From: Nitrospirota bacterium
GTDB lineage: Bacteria > UBA2233
Assembly: GCA_011620345.1 (NCBI GenBank)
Contig: WOZJ01000050.1
Span: 146,443 to 210,442 of the forward strand
Reading direction: 5' to 3'
DNA length: 64,000 nt
Below, piece after piece: positions 50,053-60,124 of the stretch. Below the pieces are notes generated by a model. The model had not been told where the DNA came from and ran no database searches. It saw nothing but the letters and a program-made list of their open reading frames with translations. Both the position numbers and the translations under genes were made by a program. The first letter of the stretch is position 1; each line of letters opens with the position of its first letter.

Positions 50053-51105
50053 ATGAGCATGGATGCGAAGGTTTGGCAAGGGCTGATCAAGCCGAGCAAG
50101 TACCGAAAGCACGAGGGGTCGAGCACTTCTTACGGCAAGTTCAGCTGGGAACCGCTAGAGACTGGGTTTGGAATAACCCTTGGAAACGCGCTTCGACGTG
50201 TTCTCCTTTCATCCATCGAGGGGGCTGCTATTACGAGCGTGCGCGTGGACAATGTATATCACGAGTTCTCAACGATTCCCGGCGTTGTCGAGGATTTCCT
50301 CAATATTATCCTGAACCTTAAGCAAGTTCGGCTTCGAGTGTATAGCGAAGAGACCCAAACCATGTACCTAAAGGCCACAGGTCCAAAGGTCGTGCGGGCC
50401 GGGGATATTGAAGTTTCGCATAACGTGACCATTGTGAACCCAGAAAAGGAGATTTGTACGCTTGATTCCGACGCGAGTCTCCACATGGAAGTAACGGCCG
50501 CGAAGGGACGAGGCTACGAGCAAGCCAAAACTACCAGGGATGTCGAAGGGCCGATCGGGTATATACCGATCGATGCCATTTACTCGCCGGTTACAAAGGT
50601 GACCTTTGCAGTAACCCCTGCACGCGTAGAACATCGTACCGATTATGATCGCCTTACGCTTGAGGTATGGACCGACGGAACCCTAACGCCCGAAGAGGCC
50701 GTTACGATCAGTGCCAAAATCCTGCAGGATCAGCTTAACGTCTTCGTGTTCCCTGAAATCCAAGGAGATGCCCAGCCCGCTCACCGGGAGGCGATTGAAG
50801 CTGCTCCCCTAAAAGAGGTGCTTCTATCCAAAATCGAAGAGCTGGAAGTTTCCCACAGGACGATCAATACTCTCAGGAGTACCAACGTTTACTATATCGG
50901 CGAGCTGGTCCAAAAGAGCGAGGAGGAGCTCCTTCAAGCGAAGAACTTGGGAAAAAAGTCTGTAGGTGAGCTCAAAGAGGCCTTGGCGCGGCTTGGGCTG
51001 ACGCTTGGCATGCAGGTTGATCAAGAGGCATTCCTCGAACACCTTAAAACCCGCCTCCGGGAGGGGGAATATGAAACACAGGATCGCACATCGCAAGCTG
51101 GGTAG
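50053..51105 (+). CDS. rpoA: DNA-directed RNA polymerase subunit alpha
   Basis: A 350-residue alpha subunit. The N-terminal dimerisation/assembly domain (about 1-235, with GFGITLGNALRRVLLSS) is joined by a linker to the C-terminal domain (about 260-330, HhH-type, with LRSTNVYYIGELVQKSEEEL). The latter contacts UP elements and activators. The 3' end overlaps rplQ by 35 bases. Confidence 0.97.
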   Translation: MSMDAKVWQGLIKPSKYRKHEGSSTSYGKFSWEPLETGFGITLGNALRRVLLSSIEGAAITSVRVDNVYHEFSTIPGVVEDFLNIILNLKQVRLRVYSEETQTMYLKATGPKVVRAGDIEVSHNVTIVNPEKEICTLDSDASLHMEVTAAKGRGYEQAKTTRDVEGPIGYIPIDAIYSPVTKVTFAVTPARVEHRTDYDRLTLEVWTDGTLTPEEAVTISAKILQDQLNVFVFPEIQGDAQPAHREAIEAAPLKEVLLSKIEELEVSHRTINTLRSTNVYYIGELVQKSEEELLQAKNLGKKSVGELKEALARLGLTLGMQVDQEAFLEHLKTRLREGEYETQDRTSQAG

Positions 51106-51424
51106 GAACACGTCTCACAGGTTGGCTCTTCTGCGCAACCTTTTGAGATCATTGATCCTTCATGGAAAAATTCAAACGACCCATGAGAAGGCCAAAGAAG
51201 CCGGCCGCCTTTTTGATCGCATGGTTGGCCGGGCGAAAAAGGGCGATCTTGCCAGCGTTCGGCTGATCGCACGCGTCCTCGTCGAAAGGGACATCGTCAG
51301 AAGGCTTGTCGCGGAGATTGCCCCGAAAATGCAAACGCGATCGTCCGGATTTACGCGGATCATAAAAATAGGGTTTCGACGGGGAGATGGCGCAGGTGTC
51401 AGCATCCTGGAAATCGTGGAGTAG
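51071..51424 (+). CDS. rplQ: 50S ribosomal protein L17
   Basis: A 117-residue L17. MKHRIAHRKLGRNTSHRLAL is the family N terminus, so ATG 51071 (preceded by GGGAGGGGG) is the start although it lies inside rpoA. It ends the alpha cluster. The downstream lipoprotein gene starts within its 3' end. Confidence 0.96.
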   Translation: MKHRIAHRKLGRNTSHRLALLRNLLRSLILHGKIQTTHEKAKEAGRLFDRMVGRAKKGDLASVRLIARVLVERDIVRRLVAEIAPKMQTRSSGFTRIIKIGFRRGDGAGVSILEIVE

Positions 51425-52163
51425 GGCCTTTGGTTTCATCGCCCTGTTCGGGGCTATAGCGTTAGGTTGTACCTATTCAGGGTATCTTGGCAACGAAAAC
51501 AGAGAAGGGGGCGCCGCGCTTACGCTCCCTTCTCGCGTACTTCGTGTAACCCACAAGTCCGATAGGCTTGCAGGGGTAAAAACGCTTCTGCTCGTCCCCT
51601 TCGTTTCCTACCCAAACAAGGAGGGGGAAATCCTGAAAGATCCGCTTGTAGGTGCGGTCTTTTCCAAAGGGCTTTGTCCTGTACAGTCTGGGTATACTCT
51701 TTACCGAATGCTCGAAGATGCGCTTCGGCCTATGCCTGAGCCGAAAATTATTTATACCGATGAGCCTGAAGGGGTTCAGGCTACGGTATGGGAGTATGCT
51801 AAGAAACGTGGAGAATTTGGAGAAGCCTTGAGCTCGTACCTTATCGACCGCGTAAAGGAAACAGGTGCGGATGCGGTTTTGAGTGGGGTTGTATATCGCT
51901 ATAAGGAAAGGGTTGGGGAAGCGCTTGGTGCGGAAGAGCCCGCTAGTATCGCCTTTAGCGTATTCGTGCTTTCTAGGGACGGGGGGCTTCTTTTTGGTGG
52001 GGCTGTGGATAAAACCCAAAAAGAGCTGCTGGGCAACATTACAGATGTGGGCTATTACGTCAAAGGCGGGTTAAGTTGGTGGCCCGTGGGGCGCCTTGCG
52101 CGTTTCGGCATCGATGAAGTTGCAAGCACCCTACGAAGCGCGTTTTCTGCGCCTAAAGAATAG
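51396..52163 (+). CDS. Predicted lipoprotein of unknown function
   Basis: A 255-residue protein with an N-terminal signal peptide (hydrophobic [12 protein letters not shown]) ending in a lipobox ALGC, so a lipid-anchored envelope protein is predicted. The body has alternating strands and helices. A C-terminal segment [20 protein letters not shown], followed by a Trp pair and a helix, resembles lipoproteins I associate with delta-proteobacteria, but I cannot assign a function. GTG 51396 is chosen because GGGGAG lies 9 bases upstream. ATG 51387 is in frame but sits directly on that sequence. It overlaps rplQ, so its translation is tied to the ribosomal operon. Confidence 0.82.
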   Translation: MSASWKSWSRAFGFIALFGAIALGCTYSGYLGNENREGGAALTLPSRVLRVTHKSDRLAGVKTLLLVPFVSYPNKEGEILKDPLVGAVFSKGLCPVQSGYTLYRMLEDALRPMPEPKIIYTDEPEGVQATVWEYAKKRGEFGEALSSYLIDRVKETGADAVLSGVVYRYKERVGEALGAEEPASIAFSVFVLSRDGGLLFGGAVDKTQKELLGNITDVGYYVKGGLSWWPVGRLARFGIDEVASTLRSAFSAPKE

Positions 52164-52170
52164 CGATGCG

Positions 52171-53031
52171 ATGATTAGCCTTCAAGATCTTATTCTTAGG
52201 CTACTTTCGTTCTGGGGTTCTCGGGGGTGCGTGGTTGGACAGCCTTACGGCCTGGAGGTTGGGGCAGGGACGTTTAATCCGCTGACTTTTTTGCGTGTGC
52301 TTGGACCGGATCCATGGAACGTGGCATACGTGGAGCCCTGTCGAAGGCCAGCCGATGGACGCTATGCCGAAAACCCCAATCGTCTTCAACGCTACTACCA
52401 ACTCCAGGTGATTTTGAAGCCTTCGCCGAAGAATTGCCAGGAGCTCTATCTGGATAGCCTTGCCTTTCTTGGTCTTGATCTTGGGCGCCACGATGTCCGC
52501 TTTGTAGAAGACGACTGGGAGTCTCCTACGCTTGGAGCGAGCGGGCTTGGCTGGGAGGTTTGGCTGGACGGGATGGAGATTACTCAGTTTACCTATATGC
52601 AGCAAATGGGCGGGATTGAACTTTTTCCCGTATCGCTCGAAATTACTTACGGCCTTGAGCGAATTGCAATGTATCTCCAAGGTGTGGAATCTATTTTTGA
52701 TATCCTTTGGAACGATACTGCAACCTACGGCGATATTCACAGGCTTGAAGAGTATCAATTCTGCAAGTACAACTTCGAACAATCTGACCCGGATATGCTC
52801 CGGGAAATGTTCAATACATTCGAGAAAGAGAGCAATAGGCTTCTTGGCCTGAGGCTGATATACCCAGGGTATGATGCCTGCTTAAAATGCTCACACATTT
52901 TTAACTTGCTCGATGCTAGAGGGGCCTTAGCTCACACTCAAAGGGTTGCCTATATAGGCCGGGTACGCATGCTTGCAAAACGGGCCGCTCAAGCTTATAT
53001 GGAGCAAATCCAGGGGGAAGATCTTGCCTGA
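52171..53031 (+). CDS. glyQ: Glycyl-tRNA synthetase alpha subunit
   Basis: A 286-residue catalytic subunit of the bacterial alpha2beta2 Gly[41 protein letters not shown] and [17 protein letters not shown] are signatures. The conserved GAWGLGWEVW reads [10 protein letters not shown] (Trp to Ser). ATG 52171 is chosen because homology begins there. It ends overlapping glyS by 8 bases, and the pair must be made together. Confidence 0.95.
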   Translation: MISLQDLILRLLSFWGSRGCVVGQPYGLEVGAGTFNPLTFLRVLGPDPWNVAYVEPCRRPADGRYAENPNRLQRYYQLQVILKPSPKNCQELYLDSLAFLGLDLGRHDVRFVEDDWESPTLGASGLGWEVWLDGMEITQFTYMQQMGGIELFPVSLEITYGLERIAMYLQGVESIFDILWNDTATYGDIHRLEEYQFCKYNFEQSDPDMLREMFNTFEKESNRLLGLRLIYPGYDACLKCSHIFNLLDARGALAHTQRVAYIGRVRMLAKRAAQAYMEQIQGEDLA

Positions 53032-55123
53032 TTTGCTTTTTGAGCTTGGTGTAGAAGAAATGCCGGCGAAAGCGATTGAGCCTGCGATCGAAAAGCTTCG
53101 GTTGTCGGTGAACGAGGGGTTTGCTCGCTATGGACTTAAAGTAGCGAACGGACGATCTTTTGGGACTCCAAGGAGGCTTGGTCTGCTTCTAACTGACGTT
53201 CCTGAAGGAACGGCAGACCGCCTTGAGCGTGTTTTTGGCCCTCCTGCACGTGTCGCGATGGAGAATGCAGATGCTCTTTCGCCAAAAGGCATCGCATTTG
53301 TAGAGAGCCAAGGGCCTAACGTGATTCGGTGGTTCGTTGAATCCACTAAGCGAGGAGAAGCGCTTTGCGTTGAAAGGCGTATTCCTGGGACTCCTTTGTA
53401 TGACCTTGCCCCAAAGGTATTTCTTGAGGCCCTAGCTGCGCTCTCGTTTCCTAAAGTGATGCGCTGGGGCTCCTCGCGGGAAACGTTTGTACGTCCTGTA
53501 CGGTGGATTCTTGCCCTTTTGAACGAGAAAATCCTCCCTATCGAACGCTATGGTCTAAAAAGCGGAGGCATCAGCTACCCTCATCGCCATAAGGGGTTTG
53601 CCCCCGTACGCATTCCGCATCCGCAGGATTACGTTTCCCTTATGGAAGAAGGGTTTGTCTCGGTTTTTTCGGAGGATCGCAAGACAAATATCCTGAAGCA
53701 GATCCAAGAACTTTTGCTCGATTCCGAACATCTAGGAGAGCTCAAAGAGCGGGCGATTGAAGAGGTCGTCCAGCTTACCGAGTGGCCAAGGGCGTTGATC
53801 GGAAGCTTCGATGAACGCTTCATGGCTCTTCCTGGGTTTGCGATAGAGCATGTGATTTTCAGGCATCAGAAATGTCTGGCCGTGTACCAAAAGAGCTCCA
53901 AGAATATCCTCCCTAAGTTTGTCGCCGTCGCTAACCTTCCAGAAAGCGACCTATGTCTTGTAAGGCAGGGGTTTGAGCGTGTTGTTCGGGCAAGGCTTGA
54001 GGATGCCCTTTTTTACTTTAACCAGGATCTTAAGCGGCCACTCCTCGAGCGCTTCGAAGCGCTTGGCGGAATTCTCGAGCATGAAAAGCTTGGGACTCTT
54101 GCGGACAAAGCTGGACGGCTTGAGGCAATTTGCTCATCTTTAAGCCTGCCTTTTTTGGAGGGGGTTGCACACGAAAAGCTATCTTTAATAATAAAGTTGA
54201 TGAAATGCGATCTAGCTACCCAGATGGTCGGGGAGTTTCCGGAACTCCAAGGACGCATAGGGGAAGAATATGCCCGCCATTTTGGCTACGGAGAGGAAGC
54301 GGCTCGTGCGATTCATGAATCAACGCTCCCGTTGCCAAATCGAGCCGAGCTTCCTGAGTCGCCGATAGGAATATCCTTGAGTATACTGGAGAAGCTCGAT
54401 ACGCTCTCCGGGTTTGCCTTGATCGGGTTGCTCCCGACAGCCGCGCAAGATCCCTACGCCTTACGAAGAAAGGCGCTCGCGCTCGTGCGGGTCATCTTAG
54501 GGCGAGATCTTCCCCTTGATGTAGGGGCCCTTTTTGATGCCGCATTCGCAGCATACGAGAGCCGTATGGGCATGAAGGTACCACCGGGCGCGCGGGCGTC
54601 AGCGCTATCGTTCGTGACGGCCCGCTTGGAATCGTTCCTCGAATCCAATGGGTACGCAAAGGATGCTCTACAGGCGGTTCTTGCTCGCAGCCGTGGGGTC
54701 TTCTTAGGGGACCTAAGGAAGCTGGATGCCCTTGCAAGCGCACGCCAAAGGGGTGCTTTCGGAGCAATAGGGCTGAACATAAAACGGATTCGGAACATTC
54801 TCCCTGAGAACGATCCCTACCTTACGCACGCGGAACGCCTTTCCAAATCTGTCTATGAACTCGAGGAAGAGAGGGCACTGCTCGAGGCCTTTCAAAAGCT
54901 TGAAAGTGCCATTGATAAGGCCGGGTCCTCGCTTGCCTATGATGGCGCTATGAATGCCTTGGAAGACCTCAAAGATCCGCTCGAGCGTTTTTTTGCCCGC
55001 GTTATGGTCAACGTCGAAGACCGCCATGTTCGCGCAAAGCGCATCGCCCTGCTGGCTTATGGTTACAATCTCGTGGACACGATCCTGGACTTTTCGAGGT
55101 TATCCCTAGAGAAGTCTTCCTAA
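53024..55123 (+). CDS. glyS: Glycyl-tRNA synthetase beta subunit
   Basis: A 699-residue tRNA-binding subunit of GlyRS. Homology starts at [19 protein letters not shown]. The only suitable start is TTG 53024, with AGGGGGA six bases upstream and an 8-base overlap with glyQ. The C-terminal part is a DALR-type anticodon-binding region. The [15 protein letters not shown] helix segment is typical of the family. Length fits E. coli GlyS (689). ppdK follows after 20 bases, an order known from delta-proteobacteria. Confidence 0.94.
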   Translation: MPDLLFELGVEEMPAKAIEPAIEKLRLSVNEGFARYGLKVANGRSFGTPRRLGLLLTDVPEGTADRLERVFGPPARVAMENADALSPKGIAFVESQGPNVIRWFVESTKRGEALCVERRIPGTPLYDLAPKVFLEALAALSFPKVMRWGSSRETFVRPVRWILALLNEKILPIERYGLKSGGISYPHRHKGFAPVRIPHPQDYVSLMEEGFVSVFSEDRKTNILKQIQELLLDSEHLGELKERAIEEVVQLTEWPRALIGSFDERFMALPGFAIEHVIFRHQKCLAVYQKSSKNILPKFVAVANLPESDLCLVRQGFERVVRARLEDALFYFNQDLKRPLLERFEALGGILEHEKLGTLADKAGRLEAICSSLSLPFLEGVAHEKLSLIIKLMKCDLATQMVGEFPELQGRIGEEYARHFGYGEEAARAIHESTLPLPNRAELPESPIGISLSILEKLDTLSGFALIGLLPTAAQDPYALRRKALALVRVILGRDLPLDVGALFDAAFAAYESRMGMKVPPGARASALSFVTARLESFLESNGYAKDALQAVLARSRGVFLGDLRKLDALASARQRGAFGAIGLNIKRIRNILPENDPYLTHAERLSKSVYELEEERALLEAFQKLESAIDKAGSSLAYDGAMNALEDLKDPLERFFARVMVNVEDRHVRAKRIALLAYGYNLVDTILDFSRLSLEKSS

Positions 55124-55143
55124 TTTGAACTGGGGAGGTTCGC

Positions 55144-57828
55144 ATGAAACAAGCCAAGAAGTACGTCTATTTTTTTGGACACGGGCAAGCCGAAGGCCAT
55201 GCAGGCATGAAGGATCTCCTGGGGGGAAAAGGTGCCGGCCTGTGTGAAATGACGAACCTAGGAGTTCCTGTCCCCTGCGGGTTTATTGTAACTACGGAAG
55301 CGTGCATTCTCTACTACAAGCAAGGCAAGAGCCTGCCTGAAGGATTATATGAAGAGGTCCAAGCGCATCTTTCTCGTCTGGAAGAATCTGTAGGAAAGCG
55401 TTTTGGGGACAAAGAAAATCCTCTTTTGGTTTCGATCCGTTCGGGTGCACGTGTGAGCATGCCGGGAATGATGGATACCGTGCTAAACGTGGGGCTTAAC
55501 GATATAACCGTACAAGGGCTTGCCCAGAAAACGAACAATCCGAGGTTCGCCTACGACAGTTACAGGCGTTTTATCGCCATGTTTAGCAGTGTTGTCCTAG
55601 GAATTCCGTATGAACATTTTGAAGTCGCGCTTGACGACCTAAAGAAATCTATGGGGGTGAACCACGATACCGACTTGGACGCTGATGCGCTGAGGGAGCT
55701 TGTGAAGCACTACAAAGGGATTGTCGAGTCGACAAAAGGGGCACCATTTCCTTCCGAGCCTAATGATCAGCTCTGGGCTACAATCAAGGCCGTGTTCGAG
55801 TCATGGAACAGCCAGAGGGCTACGACATACAGAAAAATCCACAAGATTTCCGACGACTGGGGAACCGCAGTCAGTGTGGTAAGCATGGTATTTGGTAACA
55901 TGGGGGAAGATTCGGGTACCGGAGTTTTATTCACCAGGAACCCTGCAACCGGCGAGAAGGCTCTTTACGGAGAATACCTACCTAATGCGCAGGGAGAAGA
56001 CGTCGTTGCCGGCATTCGTACCCCTTATCCCATCTCGAAAGACCAAGACGCCAACGGTGCCAAGAATACGCTCGAGGAGCGTATGCCCGCTGTTTATCGA
56101 GAAATTAAACAGGTGGCGGCAAAGCTCGAGGCGCATTATAAAGACATGCAAGACATTGAATTCACCATCGAGAAGGGCAATCTCTGGATCTTGCAGACCC
56201 GGTCTGGCAAGCGTACTGCTAGGGCAGCCATGAAGGCCGCCGTCGATATGGTTCAAGAAAATCTTATTGATAAAGAAACGGCGATCCTTCGTATCTCACC
56301 CGACCAACTCAACCAGCTCCTTCATCCCGTGATCGACCCAAGGGCAAAAAAAGAAGTGCTATGCAAGGGACTGCCAGCCTCCCCTGGTGCCGTAAACGGC
56401 ATGCTGGTGTTTACGGCAGACGAAGCAGTTAAGCGGGCCAATATGGGCGACCGCGTCATTCTTGTGCGTCCCGAGACATCACCGGAGGATATCCATGGGA
56501 TGTATGCCGCCCAGGGAATTTTGACTGCCCGTGGTGGCATGACCTCGCATGCGGCTGTTGTCGCGAGAGGCATGGGGAAGTGCTGTATCGTGGGCTGTTC
56601 TGAGATCCGTGTTTCAACAGAAAAGAAGGTAGCCCATGTAGGAGGCCTTGTTCTCAAAGAAGGAGATTGGGTTACGCTCAATGGATCAACCGGAGAGGTC
56701 ATGAGAGGCATCGTCCCTACGATCGATGCTGTAATGAGCGACGATTTTGCGATTTTTATGGAATGGGTCGATGCGGTAAGACGTCTTCGTGTTCGGGCAA
56801 ACGCTGATACTTCGACGGATTGCGAGGTTGCCCTCCGATTTGGGGCGGAAGGGGTAGGCCTTTGCAGGACTGAACACATGTTCTTTGCGCCCGACAGGAT
56901 CCTTGCGGTAAGAGAGATGATTCTTTCTAATGAACACGAAGGCCGAAAGAAGGCGCTCGCAAAAATTAAGCCGATGCAAAAGGGGGACTTCGCTGAAATT
57001 TTCCGAACGATGGGCGAAAGGCCCGTAATCATCAGGCTATTGGATCCGCCTTTGCATGAGTTCTTGCCCAAAACAGCCGAAGAAGTCGCCGAGGTAGCTC
57101 GAGAGATGCGTCTTGGTCCGGAGGCAATCAAGGCCCAACGGGCGAAAATGGAAGAGTTCAACCCCATGCTCGGCCATAGAGGTTGCAGGCTAGGGATCAC
57201 TACGCCTGAAATTTACGAGATGCAGATTGAAGCAATCCTTGAGGCCGCGTGTGAACTCAAGGCGGAAGGGCTCGATGTACACCCTGAGATCATGGTTCCG
57301 CTTGTTGGTACTGAAGAAGAGATTGTCTTCGTCAAGGACTGCATTGACAAGACTGCCAAGGAGGTAATGGACGCCAAGGGTATTCGCGTGTCCTATAAAG
57401 TAGGCACAATGATCGAACTTCCGAGGGCCTGCATCGTAGCCGACGATATTGCAAAGGTTGCGGAATTCTTTTCGTTTGGGACTAACGACCTAACCCAGAT
57501 GACCTTCGGGTTTTCTAGAGACGATGTCGGCATTTTCTTACCGGTCTACTTAGAGAAAAAAATTCTCAAGGTAGACCCCTTTGAGTCGATAGATACGCAA
57601 GGCGTCGGCCAACTGATCCAGCTTGCCGTAGAGAAGGGGCGTAAGGCCAGGGCAGGCTTGAGCGTTGGAATCTGCGGGGAGCATGGAGGCGACCCTGATT
57701 CTGTGAAGTTCTGCCACAAAGCCGGGTTAGACTATGTCAGTTGCTCTCCTTTTCGTGTGCCCATCGCCAAACTTGCCGCCGCTCAAGCGGTCCTGGAAGA
57801 TAGGATGGCAGCGCAACCTTTGGAATGA
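55144..57828 (+). CDS. ppdK: Pyruvate, phosphate dikinase
   Basis: An 894-residue PPDK that interconverts ATP + Pi + pyruvate with AMP + PPi + PEP. The N-terminal nucleotide-binding domain carries GGKGAGLCEMTNLG. The central phosphohistidine domain has the catalytic His in TARGGMTSHAAVVARG. The C-terminal PEP/pyruvate TIM barrel has the catalytic Cys in GICGEHGGDP. The length and the AMP/PPi-type sequence distinguish it from PEP synthase. GGGGAGG precedes the ATG. Last gene of the long plus-strand run. Confidence 0.96.
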   Translation: MKQAKKYVYFFGHGQAEGHAGMKDLLGGKGAGLCEMTNLGVPVPCGFIVTTEACILYYKQGKSLPEGLYEEVQAHLSRLEESVGKRFGDKENPLLVSIRSGARVSMPGMMDTVLNVGLNDITVQGLAQKTNNPRFAYDSYRRFIAMFSSVVLGIPYEHFEVALDDLKKSMGVNHDTDLDADALRELVKHYKGIVESTKGAPFPSEPNDQLWATIKAVFESWNSQRATTYRKIHKISDDWGTAVSVVSMVFGNMGEDSGTGVLFTRNPATGEKALYGEYLPNAQGEDVVAGIRTPYPISKDQDANGAKNTLEERMPAVYREIKQVAAKLEAHYKDMQDIEFTIEKGNLWILQTRSGKRTARAAMKAAVDMVQENLIDKETAILRISPDQLNQLLHPVIDPRAKKEVLCKGLPASPGAVNGMLVFTADEAVKRANMGDRVILVRPETSPEDIHGMYAAQGILTARGGMTSHAAVVARGMGKCCIVGCSEIRVSTEKKVAHVGGLVLKEGDWVTLNGSTGEVMRGIVPTIDAVMSDDFAIFMEWVDAVRRLRVRANADTSTDCEVALRFGAEGVGLCRTEHMFFAPDRILAVREMILSNEHEGRKKALAKIKPMQKGDFAEIFRTMGERPVIIRLLDPPLHEFLPKTAEEVAEVAREMRLGPEAIKAQRAKMEEFNPMLGHRGCRLGITTPEIYEMQIEAILEAACELKAEGLDVHPEIMVPLVGTEEEIVFVKDCIDKTAKEVMDAKGIRVSYKVGTMIELPRACIVADDIAKVAEFFSFGTNDLTQMTFGFSRDDVGIFLPVYLEKKILKVDPFESIDTQGVGQLIQLAVEKGRKARAGLSVGICGEHGGDPDSVKFCHKAGLDYVSCSPFRVPIAKLAAAQAVLEDRMAAQPLE

Positions 57829-57840
57829 AAACTTCTCTAT

Positions 57841-57868
57841 CCCGTGGGGGGCGCTTTCCCCCTACGGG
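57841..57868 (+). terminator. Hairpin after ppdK, probable (possibly two-way) terminator
   Basis: CCCGTGGGGGG and CCCCCTACGGG form a stem with one mismatch and a short loop. A T-rich stretch (TTTTGATTTTT) comes only about 13 bases later, so it is a weak intrinsic terminator for ppdK. The convergent minus-strand group also ends here. Confidence 0.55.
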
Positions 57869-57896
57869 CTTACCTCCCGTTTTGATTTTTAAGGTC

Positions 57897-58043
57897 TCAC
57901 AGGCCGTCTTTAACCTTCAATGCTTCTTCCTGGTCTAGACCGGATACGCCTAGGCTCTCATGGGCCCGTTTTTGCTCGCAGGTGTTGCAGATGTTATCGT
58001 CCGAGAGGCCGCAGATAAGCTCGTTTTTTTGAGTAGTTAACAT
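57897..58043 (-). CDS. Small cysteine-bearing protein of unknown function (48 aa)
   Basis: A 48-codon ORF on the minus strand, 35 bases downstream of the membrane-anchored repeat protein gene and probably on its message. An in-frame ATG at 58061 would lengthen it to 54 residues. The protein begins MLTTQKNELICGLSDDNICN and continues with TCEQKRAHESLG and an acidic C-terminal helix. Three cysteines in C-x7-C-x2-C spacing (11, 19, 22) could bind metal or be redox active. No clear Shine-Dalgarno. I do not recognise the family. The balanced composition looks coding, but it could be a chance ORF. Confidence 0.5.
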   Translation of the reverse strand: MLTTQKNELICGLSDDNICNTCEQKRAHESLGVSGLDQEEALKVKDGL

Positions 58044-58078
58044 AATAGTTCTTATGCGCATTACAATGACTTGCTTCT

Positions 58079-58696
58079 TTAGGGTGTCTCTGCCTCCAAA
58101 TAGGCTGCAACGCGGATAAGGAAATCCGGGCTGTCCGGACTCAACGAAGCTTCGAGTTTTTTAGGGCTGTTTTCCGATAGCGCCTCTATAAAAGCGGCAG
58201 CCTCCTTAAAAACTTCGTAGGAGACATTGTCCTTTTTTGTAATCAGCAGATTTTCGCTTACAGCCTTTGGGTCGCGTTGCCACAGAGCGATCCTTGCCCT
58301 AGAGTATCCCCGGATACCTCTAAGGAAAGGATCCTTTGGCATCTCTGTTTTAGGGAGGCCGTTTAAGTTGTTGGGACCGTCAGTCTTTTTAAGAAAAGCG
58401 CTTTCGGCTAGTACTTCTGCCAAGCCTGCCATATTAGGGTGTCCAAATTCTGGGAGCTTCTGAAGATGCTCCGAGGGCTCAATTTTCGAATCTTGGAGTT
58501 GCGATATATAAGTATACAATGATGCAACATCATGCTCTGTCTGACTATTTAAACGAAACCTGTATCCGAGCACCGCCAAAGCAAAAAGAAGTGCAATAAC
58601 AATAGAAGCGGCAATGTGACGCCCATACCTATGCCATATGCGGAGCACGGCGTGCTCCTTAGGTAAGCTATACTCATGCCTTGTACGTTTATCCAT
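58079..58696 (-). CDS. Membrane-anchored helical-repeat protein, YfgM-like
   Basis: A 205-residue protein with a charged cytoplasmic N terminus (residues 1-28), one transmembrane helix (about 29-48, IAASIVIALLFALAVLGY) and a soluble helical region outside the membrane. The layout resembles YfgM-type proteins, which have a membrane anchor plus TPR-like repeats and work with the Sec translocon or outer-membrane assembly. This is a structural resemblance, not a firm family call. It overlaps the 3' end of miaB by 8 bases, so it is co-translated with it. Confidence 0.7.
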   Translation of the reverse strand: MDKRTRHEYSLPKEHAVLRIWHRYGRHIAASIVIALLFALAVLGYRFRLNSQTEHDVASLYTYISQLQDSKIEPSEHLQKLPEFGHPNMAGLAEVLAESAFLKKTDGPNNLNGLPKTEMPKDPFLRGIRGYSRARIALWQRDPKAVSENLLITKKDNVSYEVFKEAAAFIEALSENSPKKLEASLSPDSPDFLIRVAAYLEAETP

Positions 58697-60023
58697 TGTA
58701 TTGACCTTTCAGCGTGTGGCGAAGCGCTTCAAGAATCAACACAGGAACTATCTTTCCAACCAGCGATGGTTTGCCAGGAAAAACCACCGTTTTGTTGTCC
58801 AATGTCCGACCCATAAGTTCTTCCTTGCTCATTTTACTCAGCTTTTCGACCAGAACCTCTTGGGAAGATCCGACGACCTTAAGGAGGCTTTTTTGAGCGA
58901 TGCGTTGTGTTACGTCTTGAAGCATGGCAAGCCTTTCTTTTTTCACTTCTTTTGAAACATGGCCTTCCATCTTTCCAGCCTCCGTAAAGGGGCGTCTTGA
59001 ATATTTAAACGAGAATGAAGAATCAAACCCAACCTCTTCTACAAGCCGAAGTGTGGATTGGAAGTCTTCGTTGGTTTCCGTGGGAAATCCAACAATCAGG
59101 TCGGTAGTCAGTGAGATGTCGGGGCGTGCCCGCCTGAGTCTCTCGACGGTCGCGAGGTAATCCTTGCGGGTATAGCCTCGACGCATCAAGCCGAGGATCC
59201 TGTCTGACCCCGACTGAACGGGCAAATGGAGGTGTGGACAGACCGTTCGAAGTGAAGCGAAACATTCAACTAGCGAACCGTCGACATCTGTCGGGTTTGA
59301 GGTAGTAAACCGTATCCGTTCGAGCCCAGGGATGCGATCAAGCTCATGAAGGAGCTCGGGAAACGCGATGTCTTGTGTATGTTTGCCGTATCGGTTTACG
59401 TTTTGGCCTAAGAGTACAAGCTCACGGACGCCTTGTCCTATGAGCCTTTTAGCATGCATAAGGACAGCTCTACTCGAGCGCGATACTTCCGGACCCCGCA
59501 CATGTGGCACGATGCAAAATGAGCACTTGTGGTCGCAGCCTTGCATAATCGTCAAGAATGCTGTAGGCCCATGGGTTTTATTGTTGCATGGGAATAGCGA
59601 TTCTTCGAAGCCTTCGGGTTGGTCCATAAGCATTGTCTTTGGTGTGACGAGAGGGCTTAGTTCCCGAAGGGCCCTTAAATGCTCCGGGATTTTGTGGAGG
59701 CTGTAAGAATTGAAGAGAAAATCGACGCCCCAAAAACGCTCGAGAAGCGCCCTTCCCTCTTGCTTGGCGACGCAGCCGCCTATTCCAAGAACAAGCCCGG
59801 GGTTTTTCCGCTTGAGCCGCTGCACCCTGCTGGCGAAGGTATACACCTTTTGCTCCGGTTTTTCACGGACACTACAAGTGTGCAACAAGACGACATCAGC
59901 GAGCTCTGGGGATTCAGCAAGCATACAGCCGCCCTCTTCGAGAATCGTTGCGAGACGGCTCGCATCGTCCTCGTTCATTTGGCAACCGTATACCTCAAGG
60001 TAAACACGCACCAACGCGTCCAC
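58689..60023 (-). CDS. miaB: tRNA-2-methylthio-N6-dimethylallyladenosine synthase MiaB
   Basis: A 444-residue radical SAM methylthiotransferase that modifies A37 of tRNAs reading UNN codons. First cluster cysteines are C14, C50 and C84 (YGCQMN, HTCSVRE, GGCVAKQEG). The radical SAM cluster is C163-x3-C167-x2-C170 (CDHKCSFC). A C-terminal TRAM domain is present. The usual NTCxxRE reads HTCSVRE here. GTG 60023 with AGGGG close upstream is chosen; a GTG 12 bases further in is an alternative. Divergent from rpoD. Confidence 0.93.
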   Translation of the reverse strand: MDALVRVYLEVYGCQMNEDDASRLATILEEGGCMLAESPELADVVLLHTCSVREKPEQKVYTFASRVQRLKRKNPGLVLGIGGCVAKQEGRALLERFWGVDFLFNSYSLHKIPEHLRALRELSPLVTPKTMLMDQPEGFEESLFPCNNKTHGPTAFLTIMQGCDHKCSFCIVPHVRGPEVSRSSRAVLMHAKRLIGQGVRELVLLGQNVNRYGKHTQDIAFPELLHELDRIPGLERIRFTTSNPTDVDGSLVECFASLRTVCPHLHLPVQSGSDRILGLMRRGYTRKDYLATVERLRRARPDISLTTDLIVGFPTETNEDFQSTLRLVEEVGFDSSFSFKYSRRPFTEAGKMEGHVSKEVKKERLAMLQDVTQRIAQKSLLKVVGSSQEVLVEKLSKMSKEELMGRTLDNKTVVFPGKPSLVGKIVPVLILEALRHTLKGQYNG

Positions 60024-60029
60024 TACCCC

Positions 60030-60058
60030 TAGACAAAAGGAATAGGAATGGTTATACT
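60030..60058 (+). promoter_or_regulatory. Sigma-70 promoter of rpoD
   Basis: TAGACA (60030-60035), exactly 17 bases, TATACT (60053-60058). It lies only 7 bases outside the miaB start. On the opposite strand, TATAAT at 60069-60064 could serve miaB, but its -35 is poor. The two promoters would then overlap. Confidence 0.75.
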
Positions 60059-60124
60059 GGAATATTATACGGCTTTATCTTTCAACCAACGCGGGGCGCC
60101 TTTTTATTCCCGGCCTAAACCAAG

